Both the position numbers and the translations under genes were made by a program. 64,000 bases of DNA from Mytilisepta virgata (taxonomy: Eukaryota > Mollusca > Bivalvia > Mytilida > Mytilidae). Each line of letters begins with the position of its first letter. The first letter of the stretch is position 1. Positions 1 to 12,700 of the stretch are shown piece after piece. A model generated the notes under the pieces. That model searched no databases. It was not told the origin of the DNA and saw only the letters and a program-made list of their open reading frames with translations. The stretch spans positions 60,764,230 to 60,828,229 of the forward strand of contig CM051516.1 in assembly GCA_028015205.1 (NCBI GenBank). Reading direction: 5' to 3'.

Positions 1-110
1 TAGTTTCAGAGGAGAAGATGTTTGAAAAATTGGTAACGACGACAGACGACGACGGACGCCAAGTGATGAGAAAAGCTCACATGGCCTTTTAGGCCAGGTG
101 AGCTAAAAAG
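1..110 (+). mobile_element. Right end of a pearl-like element (family 1, copy A)
   Basis: A truncated copy cut by the window edge. It shows the conserved right end: GAC-rich microsatellite (gacgacagacgacgacggac), the string caagtgatgagaaaagctca, then a hairpin (AGCTCACATGGCC, loop, GGCCAGGTGAGCT) and AAAA. The same right end recurs at 2239, 30461 and 52526. Confidence 0.75.
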
Positions 111-560
111 AGTCAACAAGACGAACTGCTATAAAAACCAGGAGTGAACCCAGGTGCCCTGGAAGGGTATGCAGTTCCTGCTCCGTATACGGCACCCATC
201 GTGAAGTTTGACAAAGTCAATTCCGTGGAGGTACAAGAAATGTTACAACAGTTGGAACACCTCCAACATCATCTTAGATATTGGAACACTATAACGGTCA
301 ATCAATTCGTGATGACGACCATAAAATTTCCTAAGTGATGACATCAACTTATCCCTGATAAAAGCCTGGTTAAGAAGCTTTTGCGACAGCAGTAATCCTC
401 TTTCTTAAAAATCATGGTAACTCATTTATGCCCTTGAATATCGGAAAAGCTGGGAAAGGTAGACGCCAATAGTAGGCGAGGCTTGTATACTGCTACTCAA
501 GAAGGGAAAGTTAACAATAGGAAATATTATGTGTTGACAGTGAGGAAAACAATTATAACT
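110..560 (+). repeat. Unclassified stretch with a 64-codon ORF
   Basis: This stretch has higher GC than its surroundings and an ORF at 144-338 (starts MNPGALEGYAVPAPYTAPIV). No domain is recognised and there is no splice context. It looks like a decayed dispersed repeat rather than a gene, on composition alone. Confidence 0.3.
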
Positions 561-920
561 TTTATAAACAATTTATTAAGTGTTTAGAGCTAAATTATAT
601 TACATTGTTTACATTTATAACATAATTCACAACATGCCAGTTAAGGCCTAGCATTAACATTATTAATAACATTTACACACCTAAATTACCTCCCTTATGT
701 AATTATGGTCAATCTCCATAGCAACAGATTATGTAAATAAAGGCAAGAATATTTCCGACTTTGGAAGAAGGCAGGTTAATGCATGTGCTGCCTAGTGAAA
801 TTGCAAATAAAGGTTAGAAAATACAAATTAAAATTCATATGAGGAATTTGAAGAATTTATTAACCAAAATGATAATCAAAATCGATTCTTTGTAAATTCT
901 GCTGATTGTTATATAAAACT

Positions 921-2239
921 AGAGGCTCACCAGAGCCTGTATCGCTCACCTGGAGTCTGGTTTTCATTGGACAATTAATCAACTATTTGACCAAGTTTGT
1001 TGCAATTGGTTCAATTGTTCAGGGAAAATTTATTTGACAAAAAAGGGCAATAACTCCGAAATGGGTTTTGGGATTTCCTTTAAAATTTCAGGGTAGGTAG
1101 ACCTCAACATGGCAAATATATTTCAGATTTACATTTCACTTCTATCTCAAATAGTTTTGGAGATAAATGACGAATAATGTTAAATTTTGAAAATTTGACG
1201 AAAAAAGGGCAATAACTCCTAAATGGGTTTTGGGATTTCCTTCAAAATTTCAGGGTAGGTAGATCTTGTCATGCTGATCAATTTTACCCCGTCAGATTTT
1301 TGATATCTGTAACGGTTTTTAAGTTATAAGCCAAAAACAACACATGCACCCCTATATTCTATTTTTAGCTACGACAGCCATGTTTTATGTCATATCAAAA
1401 TAAATTGAGGATCGTTTGTAGAGGATATGTCATAGATCATTCCTATCAAGTTTCAAACCAATCGCCCCAGCGGTTTCAGAGGAGAAGATTTTTGAATGAA
1501 AAAATTTGAAAATTTGACAAAAAAGGGCAACAACTCCTAAATCGGTTTTTGGATTTCCTTTAAAATTTCAGGGTATGTAGACCTCAACATGGCAAACATT
1601 TTTTAAATTTACATTTTACTTCTATCTCAAATAGTTTTGGAGATAAATGACGAAAAATGTTAAATTTTGAAAATTTGACGAAAAAAGGGCAATAACTCCT
1701 AAATGGGTTTTGGGATTTCCTTCAAAATTTCAGGGTAGGTAGATCTTGTCAGGCTGATCAATTTTGCACCATGTCAGATTTTTGATATCTGTAACGGTTT
1801 TTAAGTTATAAGCCAAAAACAACACATGCACCCCTATATTCTATTTTTAGCTACGACGGCCATGTTTTATGTCAGATCAAAATAAATTGAGGATCGTTTG
1901 TAGAGGACATGTCATAGATCATTCCTATTAAGTTTCAAACCAATCGGCCCAGTGGTTTCAGAGGAGAAGATTTTTGAAAATCAGCCAATCAGAAACAAGA
2001 ATTGCCTCTGGTGGCCATGTTTCTTGACCAATCAGAACTAAATGAGGATACTTTGTTGAGGACCTTCCATACACCACTCATGCAAAGTTTGGTTGGAATT
2101 GGGCAAACGGTTTCTGAGGAGAAGATGTTTGAATGAAAAGCTAACGACGGACGGACGACGGACGGACGGACGACGGACGGACGACGGACGCAAAGTGATG
2201 GCAAAAGCTCACCCTGGCCATAGCCAGGTGAGCTAAAAA
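921..2239 (+). mobile_element. Pearl-like non-autonomous element (family 1, copy B)
   Basis: A complete-looking copy. The left end is agaggctcaccagagcctgt; the core has a unit of about 481 bp repeated twice (1028-1508 and 1509-1989), itself built from shorter repeats of about 160 bp (the phrase aaaagggcaataactcc recurs at about 1040, 1203, 1522 and 1683). Then come an (ACGG)n microsatellite at 2145-2190 and a right-end hairpin (AGCTCACC ... AGGTGAGCT). No transposase ORF is present. This layout matches the bivalve pearl elements, which are related to Helentron-associated (HINE) transposons; the family assignment is from architecture. Confidence 0.72.
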
Positions 2240-5200
2240 TGACATATTCTACTTATTAAATTATTCTGAGGAAATAAAAATAAAAACAATTTATCCTATG
2301 ACTGAAATATTAGGTCTTTTTTTTCCAAAACTTATTGCTTGCAAAGGTCAATACAAAAAACACCATAATATAATCTGACAGATTCTTATTAAATTTGCAA
2401 ATTACAAAATTATTACTTCTTAGACAAAAAAGTATCAACATTGTTTTACAAAAATGAAAGTATTTTCAATTTCAACCCAAATATTGCATACCTTTGGGAC
2501 TATCTTAAACCACAATACAATAACCCTATAATATAATATGTAACGGCCATTTCATTCAGGACTTTTATTAGACACTCAATGGAAATCTTCATTTTCTGAA
2601 ACCAAACCAATACCTGGTTACTTAATGGATTTTAATGGGAAAAACGTCATTTCCTGAAGGATATAAACACATCTGTCCATCTCTGTTAGAACTGACAGAG
2701 ACAAGTAATCAGTCATTACTTTTATTAGGATTTCTAGGATATACGATATCGCCATTACCAGAATTATTCTATTATAGAATAATGTAAACACATATCATAA
2801 ACTAGAACTAAACTTTTTCCACCATACTGGAAAAAAAGATCACAATAACAAATGCTGATTTAAATAAAAAATCAATGCTGTGAACAAATCTGGTGTATAA
2901 TCGAACTAAGGATATTATATAATGAGTTATACATGTTTGTAGTATCTTCTGAAATAGTATTGGTTAATCTCCTACTTGAAACTTCTCAAACATTTCACAA
3001 AAATTATTCTGGTGAAAATCATTGAATTACTGGTATATTTTATACTAAAACAGAAGTTTCTTAATTTATCTATAAAATATCTTTATTGCTGGTTTTTAAA
3101 CATTATTTTGTTGAAATTTTACCCTAATTCCTACTTCATATCAAAATAAATTTCCAATTTAATATCTGTCTCTTTCATCACCTTAAACTTCAATCTTCTA
3201 AATTAAAGCAGTATGAAACATAGCTACCAGATGTTGGATATGATAGAATAAAGCATATAATAATTTAGAAACATTATTTATAAACATATACAACTAGAAT
3301 TTTAAATATGAAATGTACCCCTATCCTTTCAGAATCACATTACTTTTGACATTGAATGGAACAGTTCTAGAATTACACTTGTATAGCTGTTCACTTTATG
3401 CACTTTCCTTAGATCCAACATGTCATCTAAGGGGGAATAACTCAGTCCCTTTAAAATGGTCAAATGTAACTCCTGAAAAAATTCCAGAAGTAACACAGGC
3501 CCATGAAAAAAGACAAAAAAGTTGCCTCAAAAGCGCATAAATTAAAACATTACTTCAGAAATCATCATTGGAAATTATACTTGCTATATTAATACCAAAA
3601 CAAGTACCATTTTAATGTATACAAACTTTAGGTCCAACATGTCACCTAAAGATGATCTATAATGCCACATACTTACAACGAATGTATACACTGAAGAAGT
3701 AAATGTTTTGAACAATAATAAATGCAGGTATAATTCTCCTTTGATGTCTGGTAGACCTACACTTTATATCTAATAGTAAATTTATCCTGCAATGATTAAA
3801 ATCAAGTTATTTAACCACATTTAATCATTTTATTAAGGGGAGATAATCACATTCATCCATTTAGAACTAGCACAAAGGAAAATTGGGAAATATCTTCCTT
3901 TAGAAAGTTTTTTTTACCAGTAGTTAACTAATATATATATCTAATTATTTCTGTAAATTCTCTGGATTATGTTTCAAAATGAAGGCAACAACACCTTAAT
4001 ACAAATATTTAAAAAATGTAACTTAAAAATGTTGAAATCTTCCATTTAGTCATTTAGATTTACCACTTAAAAAAGTTGAAATCTTCCATTTAGTCATAAA
4101 TAATAAACACAAGAATACTGCGGATAATCATTCTTTAAATTAAACGAACAGGTACATGAAAGACTGTTTCATATGGAAAACTCAGAACTCACTATCCCCA
4201 ATTCCGAGTCCGCCACGCCTGAGCTTATAACTAATATATTAACTCTTCTTCACGATGAGATCTAGACAATAAATAGACTTTATACAATATATATACATAT
4301 ATACAACAATAATCTCAATTGATCTCTATATACACAGCACTACATTCAGCCATTCTACTAAATAATCTTCTTTTCAAGCTAAAAATTCAATTCTTTCAAA
4401 TTCTTCTTTATATTTTCTTGGCAGAAAAAGTTAACAGCATCTTGTTCAGCAGAAATAATGTTTTTGTCACTCCTTAAGGCGGTACCCAACACTTTGACTA
4501 CAATAGAATTGGCTCATTTAATTTTCATAAAATTCTGATGAAATGTTCGCTTTGACAAAAATATAAAAATTTCAAGAAATTTGAACCACACTGTAGTGTT
4601 GTAAATGTTTATTTAATCTGTGCAAAGAGGAAAAAAAGATATGAATGAACTAAAATAAAATCTTACCCTTGTCTGTTATTGATCAATCACATTTAAAAAA
4701 ACAAAACAGCAGCTTTTAGAAGATTTTATATTGCATTATATGAAGGGGATTTTTACATGTTAAAAAAAACCCCATCAGAATTGATAAATAAACTGGCATC
4801 AAGTAAACAGTGATTTCATTGCACACAAAAAGTAGGTACGAACTAACTTTCAATAAACGATAAGTCATCCAGATACTTTCTTTTTTTTCAATATATATAT
4901 ATATATCAATACACACTCATTCCTACCAATACCTTACTTATCACATTATTATCAAATACTGTTGCTATGGAGATTGTCACCATAGTAGCACCAAACAAGG
5001 GGAGGTAACTAGAATCAATAACATAATCGGACACTTTTTTAAAATTCCAGGTAGCTTACTTTAAGCACAAACAAAGACAAAGCTACAGCTAACCACTCTT
5101 CTAGGAGGTCAACCAATATCTGTTAAATGTATAATCTATATATATATATACGATATACAAATATTACTTCCGATACAAATTACGAAATACTCAGAAAAAC

Positions 5201-6683
5201 TCATTGCAGAAGAACTTGAGCACAATGTGTTCTCGAAAAGGATTAAGTCTTTCTAAAGTAAGTATACAGGTGTTACAGTATATAACTGTGAATTGAGAAA
5301 GAATTTTATAAGATCATATTTAAAAATAAAAATAAGGGACTCTTAATTTAAAGGCAATAAAACAGGTAATATATAGTTGAGAATAATTAGTCAAATAATA
5401 ATTTTTGAAGACTGTTATATGCAAGATATTCTTATATATTATATAAAAATATTCATCATAATTTTAATTTTATCTCTAACCCTGAACAACCTGTATTTAA
5501 TATGTACAAGAATCTTTGTACATTTATACTCTTTGATATCATCTCAATACTTCTAAATTCATTCTAAACATGATGACGATGACTGGACTAGTCCAAATTA
5601 AAATGTAATTATAATTGGTGCGATTTACTGGGACGTCTCATGTTTCTGATAAATTATCTTTGTATATTATATTATACCCTCTTAATTAAAATATTCTGTT
5701 TAACCGATATATATATCAATAAAACTCAAAATTAGATGCCAGTTTGTAATATATATTTACTAATAAATGGTAACTTTTTCATCAGAAGAAAATTTTTCAT
5801 CTCATTGTCAATTTTGTCATAATTTCACATTTTGTATTATTACTGAATCAAATAGAAAGCATGATGACAAACTTTACCCAAGTAATCATATTGCTAGTAG
5901 CCTGATTGTGTTTACAAAATTACAAGGGTATTTGGGTGAGACAAAATTTGGGTGAGACAAAAAAAAAGACCTAATATTATGCTGATTTATTATAGCCCAT
6001 TAGTTTTAATGTGAAATCAACTTTATATTTTTGAACCTCATTGTTTAGATTTAAAGAAATAATTAATATATTTTAAGAGTTGTGTAACTTTATGATAAAA
6101 ATTATATTCTGAATTGTCATTTCTTTCTGCTTTTAATACTTAAGCCTGAAAAATCTATTTACATGAAGGAAAAATAATTTCTACCACAAAAGCAGGTTTA
6201 AAATGCCAACAAATTATGCATCATCCTTCATCTTAAATCTCAATGAACAAATCATGTCATTTGCTCCTTTTTGATAAAAACTTAAATCTCTATTTGTCCA
6301 GGTGTTTAATATTTCTGTAATTTTTAACAGTATCTTAAAGTTCTAACCTGAAAATCTAAAGATGGAAATGACATGACTTCATTGAATCACACACCATATT
6401 TTTTGAAAGGGCCGAATTTTTACATTTTATCTAAAAGAAACATAATTAGCAACATGGCAGTGCAGAAGAGTGATAAAAATAGAGGAAACATTTGGCATAG
6501 GTACGATTAAGACATATTTCATTTGATTTAAAATTATGTTTAAACAATTAATCATAAACATGATTTGATACATTTTACAATGTATGACTTGACTTTAAGT
6601 AACATTCTCAGATCTGTATTGCGAAAATCTCTGCTTTGACCTAGATAACCACTCATCTGTAAAAAAAATACTGTAACAATGAC
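2240..6683. other. 3' UTR and downstream flank, no gene seen
   Basis: AT-rich sequence downstream of the MYPT stop. It includes a duplicated phrase gttgaaatcttccatttagtc (about 4032 and 4075), short AT microsatellites at 4891-4906 and 5139-5150, and several minus-strand polyadenylation motifs. The ORFs here are short and lack coding character. Confidence 0.6.
5986..5991 (-). terminator. Candidate polyadenylation signal for the distal terminal exon
   Basis: On the minus strand AATAAA occurs about 695 nt after the version B stop and is followed within 40 bases by a T-rich run. Several further AATAAA copies occur towards lower coordinates (for example near 4608 and 3079), so the 3' UTR length is open. 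Confidence 0.35.
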
Positions 6684-6770
6684 CTACTTAGACAGTTTAC
6701 TTATCACACGTATTAATGCACCATTTTCTTCCTTTAAACGACGATTGTCTTCTTTTAATACTTCCATTTT
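6684..6770 (-). CDS. PPP1R12A: MYPT distal terminal exon (leucine zipper version B)
   Basis: The exon is 87 nt including the stop. It encodes [20 protein letters not shown] followed by RVISKLSK. It is nearly identical to the vertebrate MYPT1 C-terminus ([19 protein letters not shown]), the leucine zipper that in vertebrates supports binding of cGMP-dependent kinase. The acceptor is tcttttgcag, in phase 0 after the 11124 exon. It retains the ancestral GALIRV core and is probably the canonical end of the protein. Confidence 0.96.
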   Translation of the reverse strand, partial: KMEVLKEDNRRLKEENGALIRVISKLSK

Positions 6771-9700
6771 CTGCAAAAGAAAACAATAAAAAACATATAA
6801 AAGTTGAATCATTTCAATTTTCTGTATTAAATTATATTTAAATTTGTTTACATAAAACAAAAATCTTAGTTTATTACCTTCTTCTTCAGAATTTATGAAT
6901 CTTCAAAAACTAGAAAGACATTAATATTTCTCAATTCGGTTCAAGCTGGGCTACCTTCCATTATACAGATCATAAAGCTATCAGCAGCTATATTTTTATC
7001 CAATGTCTTTTAACAATAAAATTTACACGCATTATGAATCAAGAGGTATACAGGATATAAAACCATAGAATTGGATATTACAATTTTTGGCTGATTGAAT
7101 CTTCTGTAAGAGTTACTTCCCTTATAAGATGTGATGGGGAATTTCCTGATCTATTGATTTTATCATATTCTTGATTGAAATATCAGATTCATTTTCACTC
7201 TGCTTCTATAAAATACTGCAATATAAGACACCTCAATTTTTTTTAAAGGAAAATTGACTTAGTGCTGAAAAATTTAAATTGTCCTTTTTCGAGCACTTTT
7301 TTCCCCATAATATGAGAATGAAAAAAATCATATTTGCAGCAATATTAATTTTTTCTTCAAGGAATTGCTTGTTATTGTTTCTAAAAACCATTATTTTAAT
7401 TCTAGTTGCCAATTTCAGCCACCTGAAATCCTATAAAATTCAGTTTTCTATGAATTTTTAAAAAGTGTCAAAAAATTAGATCGTCAAAAATTTCCAGCAA
7501 TTACATTCATTTCTTGAAAATTTAAAATTTCCTTCTTTCATGGTTGCTGTGGAAATTTCAAAATATGGCCAACTAGTATAGAAACATACAAGTTACAAAT
7601 CATCCAAGAACACAAAAAGTAGGACTTGCTAGGTAAATATCAATTCTAATATCATAAATACATAACCATTCTGAACACCATACAGAAATGCAAGATATTA
7701 ATACTCTTGATTATGACAGACAGACACATTTAACAATTATCAAGCTAGTTATCTCCCCTTGATATTAGTGTAGTGCTTAATAAATAATATTTACTACAGA
7801 GAATTTATGTCAAATCACAATCTGAAATCTATAACAGTGAAATTAACCAGAAGAAAGTACAAAATATATTTTACTCCAATGGTCCATGTTAAAAATATGT
7901 TGAGCAGTTAATGTGTTGTTTTGTTGTCATTTACATTCAAAATCTAGAATAAGATGATACAGAAGATCAGAGACCATAAACATAAGAATTAACTTATCTA
8001 ACTTATTAATCATTGATCTCACATACATTTCCAACAACTTTAGGCCATTTATAAAGTCACAAGCATTCCGAAATTGCTTGGGGGTTTGAAAATTTCACAA
8101 TTAGATTTATAAGTTCAAGGGCAGTAACTCAGTCAAAAATCATCCAACTAGACCAAAATTCAATTTTAATATGTACCTTTTCATAATATAAGTATATGCC
8201 AGAAATATCATCAACCTCATATAAAGCGAATTTTGAAAAATTGCAGAAAACTGAATATTTTTTAAAAGAACAAAATTTGAACCACACTTTGAATTCTCAA
8301 AATGTAACTTTAAATTGAATCAATATTTTAAGTAGATTTTAAAATAAGTGCAGAACACTAAGTGTGATAGACTGACAGACAGACATCATGTAAGCCTAAA
8401 ATCTCCTAGGCTTGCAAGCAGGGGGGAAACACATTGTCAATTACATTATCAGACAGTGACAGCTAACACAAAAACATGAATATCCACGATGGATTTTATG
8501 ATATGTTGAATCCAAAGCTGGATGGGATAGCCTTTATTACTCTGAGGTTGGTACAAATCAGAAACAACTCCTGTATTGTGAAGGCTGGATGAGTACAATA
8601 AAAAAACATAGCCTGTATCCTAGTGCTGAGTATGTAGACAATTCCACTGCAATTTGAGGAAGCCATTAATTAACAAGTATAACATCCCGTCCTAAACTGA
8701 TTGAAAGACTAATTGCAGTGTGAGTTACAAAACATTAGGCAATGTTCTATCTGATGTACAGTGTTCAATAAACTATTGTTCGCTCTTATCCAGAACTTTT
8801 CCTTTAAACTGACCAATGTAAGCAGAACTTGAAAAGGAGAATACAAACAACACTTCAACAGATGATCAAAACATTTATCTGGATTTGCAACAATCATAAA
8901 ATCTGTATAATTCTGATGGTGCGACCTGCAGTGGTTAAAGAATCATCAAGAGTAATTTCTGACTACACAAATGGAATAAGACCATCAAAGTTGTCTCCCT
9001 TTCGTATAAAGTAAACATAAATAATATTTTCCACTTGGAGTACAGAAAGATTTCATTATAAGAATACCATCCATAGTGATTTGGTATTAAGATGAAAGGA
9101 TATCGAGGTCATGTGTCAATGAGGAATGCCCCTCTCTCCCACATTACAAACCAACTCAATAGTGTAATAATTTTTTGGTTAATTTTTATGTTTCGGAGTT
9201 TAGTGTGCCCTCCATTTTGCTGAACTAGTATACATTATTGTTTAGGGGACAGCTGAAGCCCGCGCCTATATGCGGGCTTTTCTCGCTGCGTTGAAGACCC
9301 ATTGGTAGCCTTGAGCTGTTTTCTGCTCTTTGGTCAGGCTGTTGTCTCTTTGACACATTCCCCGTTTCCATTATCTATTCTATCAATATATTCTTCTGAA
9401 ACACACATTTTATACAGAATTTTTACAAATTTTAATGTCTAACCTTTTAAAAATTTTCAGAAATTTTTTTTTTTTTCTGATGAAATCAATAACAGAAGTT
9501 TACAATAATAACATAATTAGGACATTTCAAATATCTGCAAATGTTTAAACAAAATTAGAATTTCACAAATTATTGAAATGAATAGAATAAAAAGTGTTAC
9601 TAATATCCTAAAAGTATATGTATATAATTTTCTCAAAAAAGGCTGTAAAAGTAACAAATCTAAGAATCTGATAGAAAAAAAATAATCACAACAAAACCAA

Positions 9701-12700
9701 CTCAAGCAAAATGCAAAACAAACAAAAATCTATCAGTAAAGGATATCTAACAGAATACAAACGAAAAACAGAAGAAAATACCTGGAAATGTAGTAAGGTA
9801 GAACAACTGTCTTATATCCTATAATAAAATCTTCTATTTCAACACAAAGACTCGAAGCAACAGTGAAAACAAGTGAACGTGAAATTAGTAAAAAAAACAT
9901 CATGCGACGGTACTATTGGCTATTCCAGATATGAACATGCGCAAGAGTGAGTTAGTGAATTATTACCTATTTCGACAGTTTGGATATCACTCTTGTTAAT
10001 GCCCTATTTTCCTCCTTAAGTTTTCTATTTTCTGCTTTGATTTTGTCCATATGCTGGAAGGAGACAACGATTATACAATTTACTTTTCACAAAGGGAGAC
10101 AACTGCTTATTTTCTGCTACTTTGCAAAGTCGAGTGCAACATTTTTTCTTCATGTGTTCAAGTTATTATCTGTCAACAAGTTTTAAATTTCTCGAATTCA
10201 TTTGAGTATCCATGAAATCTGTTGCCTGTACCATTCAAAACGAGTCAATGCAATAATCTTTAACACATCTTTTCAAAATTGAAATTACTCCAAATAAGAA
10301 CAAAGCATCAACTCGACAGGAAATGCTAAAACCCTAAGTTTGTAGCACATTTGATATTATATCTTTGAGGGCAAAATATGGTGACCTAAATATGTCAGAG
10401 AAAACACCTGCAGATCAATTTTTTTGAGTCCCACATGCCAATATTGGCAATATGAAAATTTCTGTCCAATAATAGATTTTGTGATTTTTTTATCCTAAAC
10501 AGGGCATCAGCAAGTCATGTAGAAAGTTAACTCCTTACGTCACATACCCAGTTTCCAAGAATAATTATAACACGGTTACATCTAAAACTTTATGTCAAAA
10601 TGATCTTCCTTCAGCCTTGATGATCAGAACAAAAAATTTCAGTTAAATTTGAGAGTCTGAAGATACAACCCTATTGAAAAAACACCTACATACTCCTCAA
10701 ACCACTCTGTTACAAATTCATGAAATTGGTTAAAAAAGCAAAAAACCATGAAAACAAAAGATAAAAGCTATTTACAATGGCAACTATTAATATTGATCCT
10801 AATTAAAAGCACGCTATATGAGTAAAACTAGTATCAGGCTTTTCTTTAATTCATAAGCACTTCCACCTTATCAATAATGAAACAAAACCAGTTGAAAACC
10901 GTACCTACCGATCAATGATCAGATATTCATACAAGAAGAATCATTTTCCACAAAACTTTGAAAAAGACCAGCCTCAAAAATGATACCGACACAATTCCTT
11001 GTAATCTGACCAAACTCTATGGACATCTAACTTTTCATTAGAAAATTAAAGTGGCAAACTGTTAATTGTGTATCTACACTATGGCTGAGTGGACTGTGAT
11101 TATATCCCAAACACCAACATTACCTTTAACTCTTCTTCTAATTCTGATAATTTTCTTTCTAATGCTCTCTTTTCCTATAAAATATAATATTTATACTATT
11201 ACAGCTCCATTGCTGTTAATTTGACAGTTGTTGTTCGTTATCAAACTGTACTGGCTTTAACTGTGTTTTCTACACATAAGGGTCATGGTACGTAAGGGAG
11301 GGAAAGTTTAGGTACCCATAAAACTGGTTTAATCCCACCACTGGAACGTATTCTTATTTGACAGTTGTTGTTCGTTATCATACTGTATTGGCTCTTTATT
11401 GTGTGTTTTCTACACATAAGGGTCATGGTACTTAAAGGGGGGGGGGGGGGGGGGGGGGGGGGGGTGGGAAAGTTTAGGTACCCATAAAAACTGGTTTAAT
11501 CCCACCACTGGAACATATTCTTATTTGACAGTGGTTGATGATAATAACACTGTATTGGATTTTCTACATGAGGTCATAATAAGTAAGAGATAAGGTTTAG
11601 GTACTTATTAAAACTGGTTTAACCCCACCATTGGAAAGTGTCTGTACCATGTCAGACTATCCAGACTTTCTGCCAATTCTATGTTTGCATTCTGAGCTCT
11701 TTTAAGTTATTTTCATCTGAAAGTCTGTCAACTGGATGGCAATAAATGCTTGGTATATCATTGCTGACCTTTCCTATTGTCCTAAGACAACTAAAAACAA
11801 CTTGTCAGCATGGTGTATACATAAATACCCCACATCACAATATTACTGTACTATGAATATAAATTACAGCAGAGAGTAATTCATTATTTGTCAGATATAT
11901 AGTTTTGAGATTTTCATGGCCCGTTTCACACAAAAAAAAAATTTTACGACTACAATTAATACTATGTCTATTTTAGTCCATACAGAACATTAGGCAATGA
12001 CGTCACAGCTGTGAGGAAACATAGTTGGTACGATTTTTTGTGAAGCAGGGGCCAGCAACTTACAAACTGGACAAAATTCATATTATATGATTGGTAGAAA
12101 ATTGCTGAAACACAAAACAAAAATTACCACAAAAATTGATACGTATGAAAATAAAATAAAATGCTCCGCTGGCGCAGCTAGATACGACCGCAGATGTCGA
12201 ACCCTGAATAGTTGGGGCAATTATGAACACAACATTCAAGCTTGATACAATACTGAATTTGGATTGTGAATAAATATTTGACACAGCATAGGTTTCTTGA
12301 CACAGAATGAATGTTGTCTAAGAACTTAAAAATTTTTAATTTACCTATTCAAACCATATCAGTATTATTTGTTTTTATATATAATCAGAAATAACCAATT
12401 TAAAATTTAAAATTGGGCACACATATCAATTTCTTGCTATTGCGCAATACTGTGTAATTGAAAATTTCTTCAAATATTGACACATAATAGGTTTCTGACA
12501 CAGAATAACTGAAATCAAAGAACTTAAAATTGGTCATATGATTTGAATTTATATTCAATTTTTTGCTTTTGTGTAATACAATATGCTGTGGAGAATTGCC
12601 CCCCCCCCCAAAAAAAAAAATAATAATTTACCCCCTTTTTTTAGCTTTTGTGCAATACACTATGAAGTTGCACATTGACCCCCCTCCCAAAAAAAAAAAC

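Noticed and set aside
144..338. Plus-strand 64-codon ORF of fairly normal composition
   Set aside because: No recognisable domain, no splice or promoter context, and it lies directly beside a mobile element; treated as repeat-derived.
9967..10053. Idea that the proximal zipper exon is a dead exon copy
   Set aside because: Its acceptor, phase, length, heptads and stop are all intact, so a functional alternative exon is more likely.
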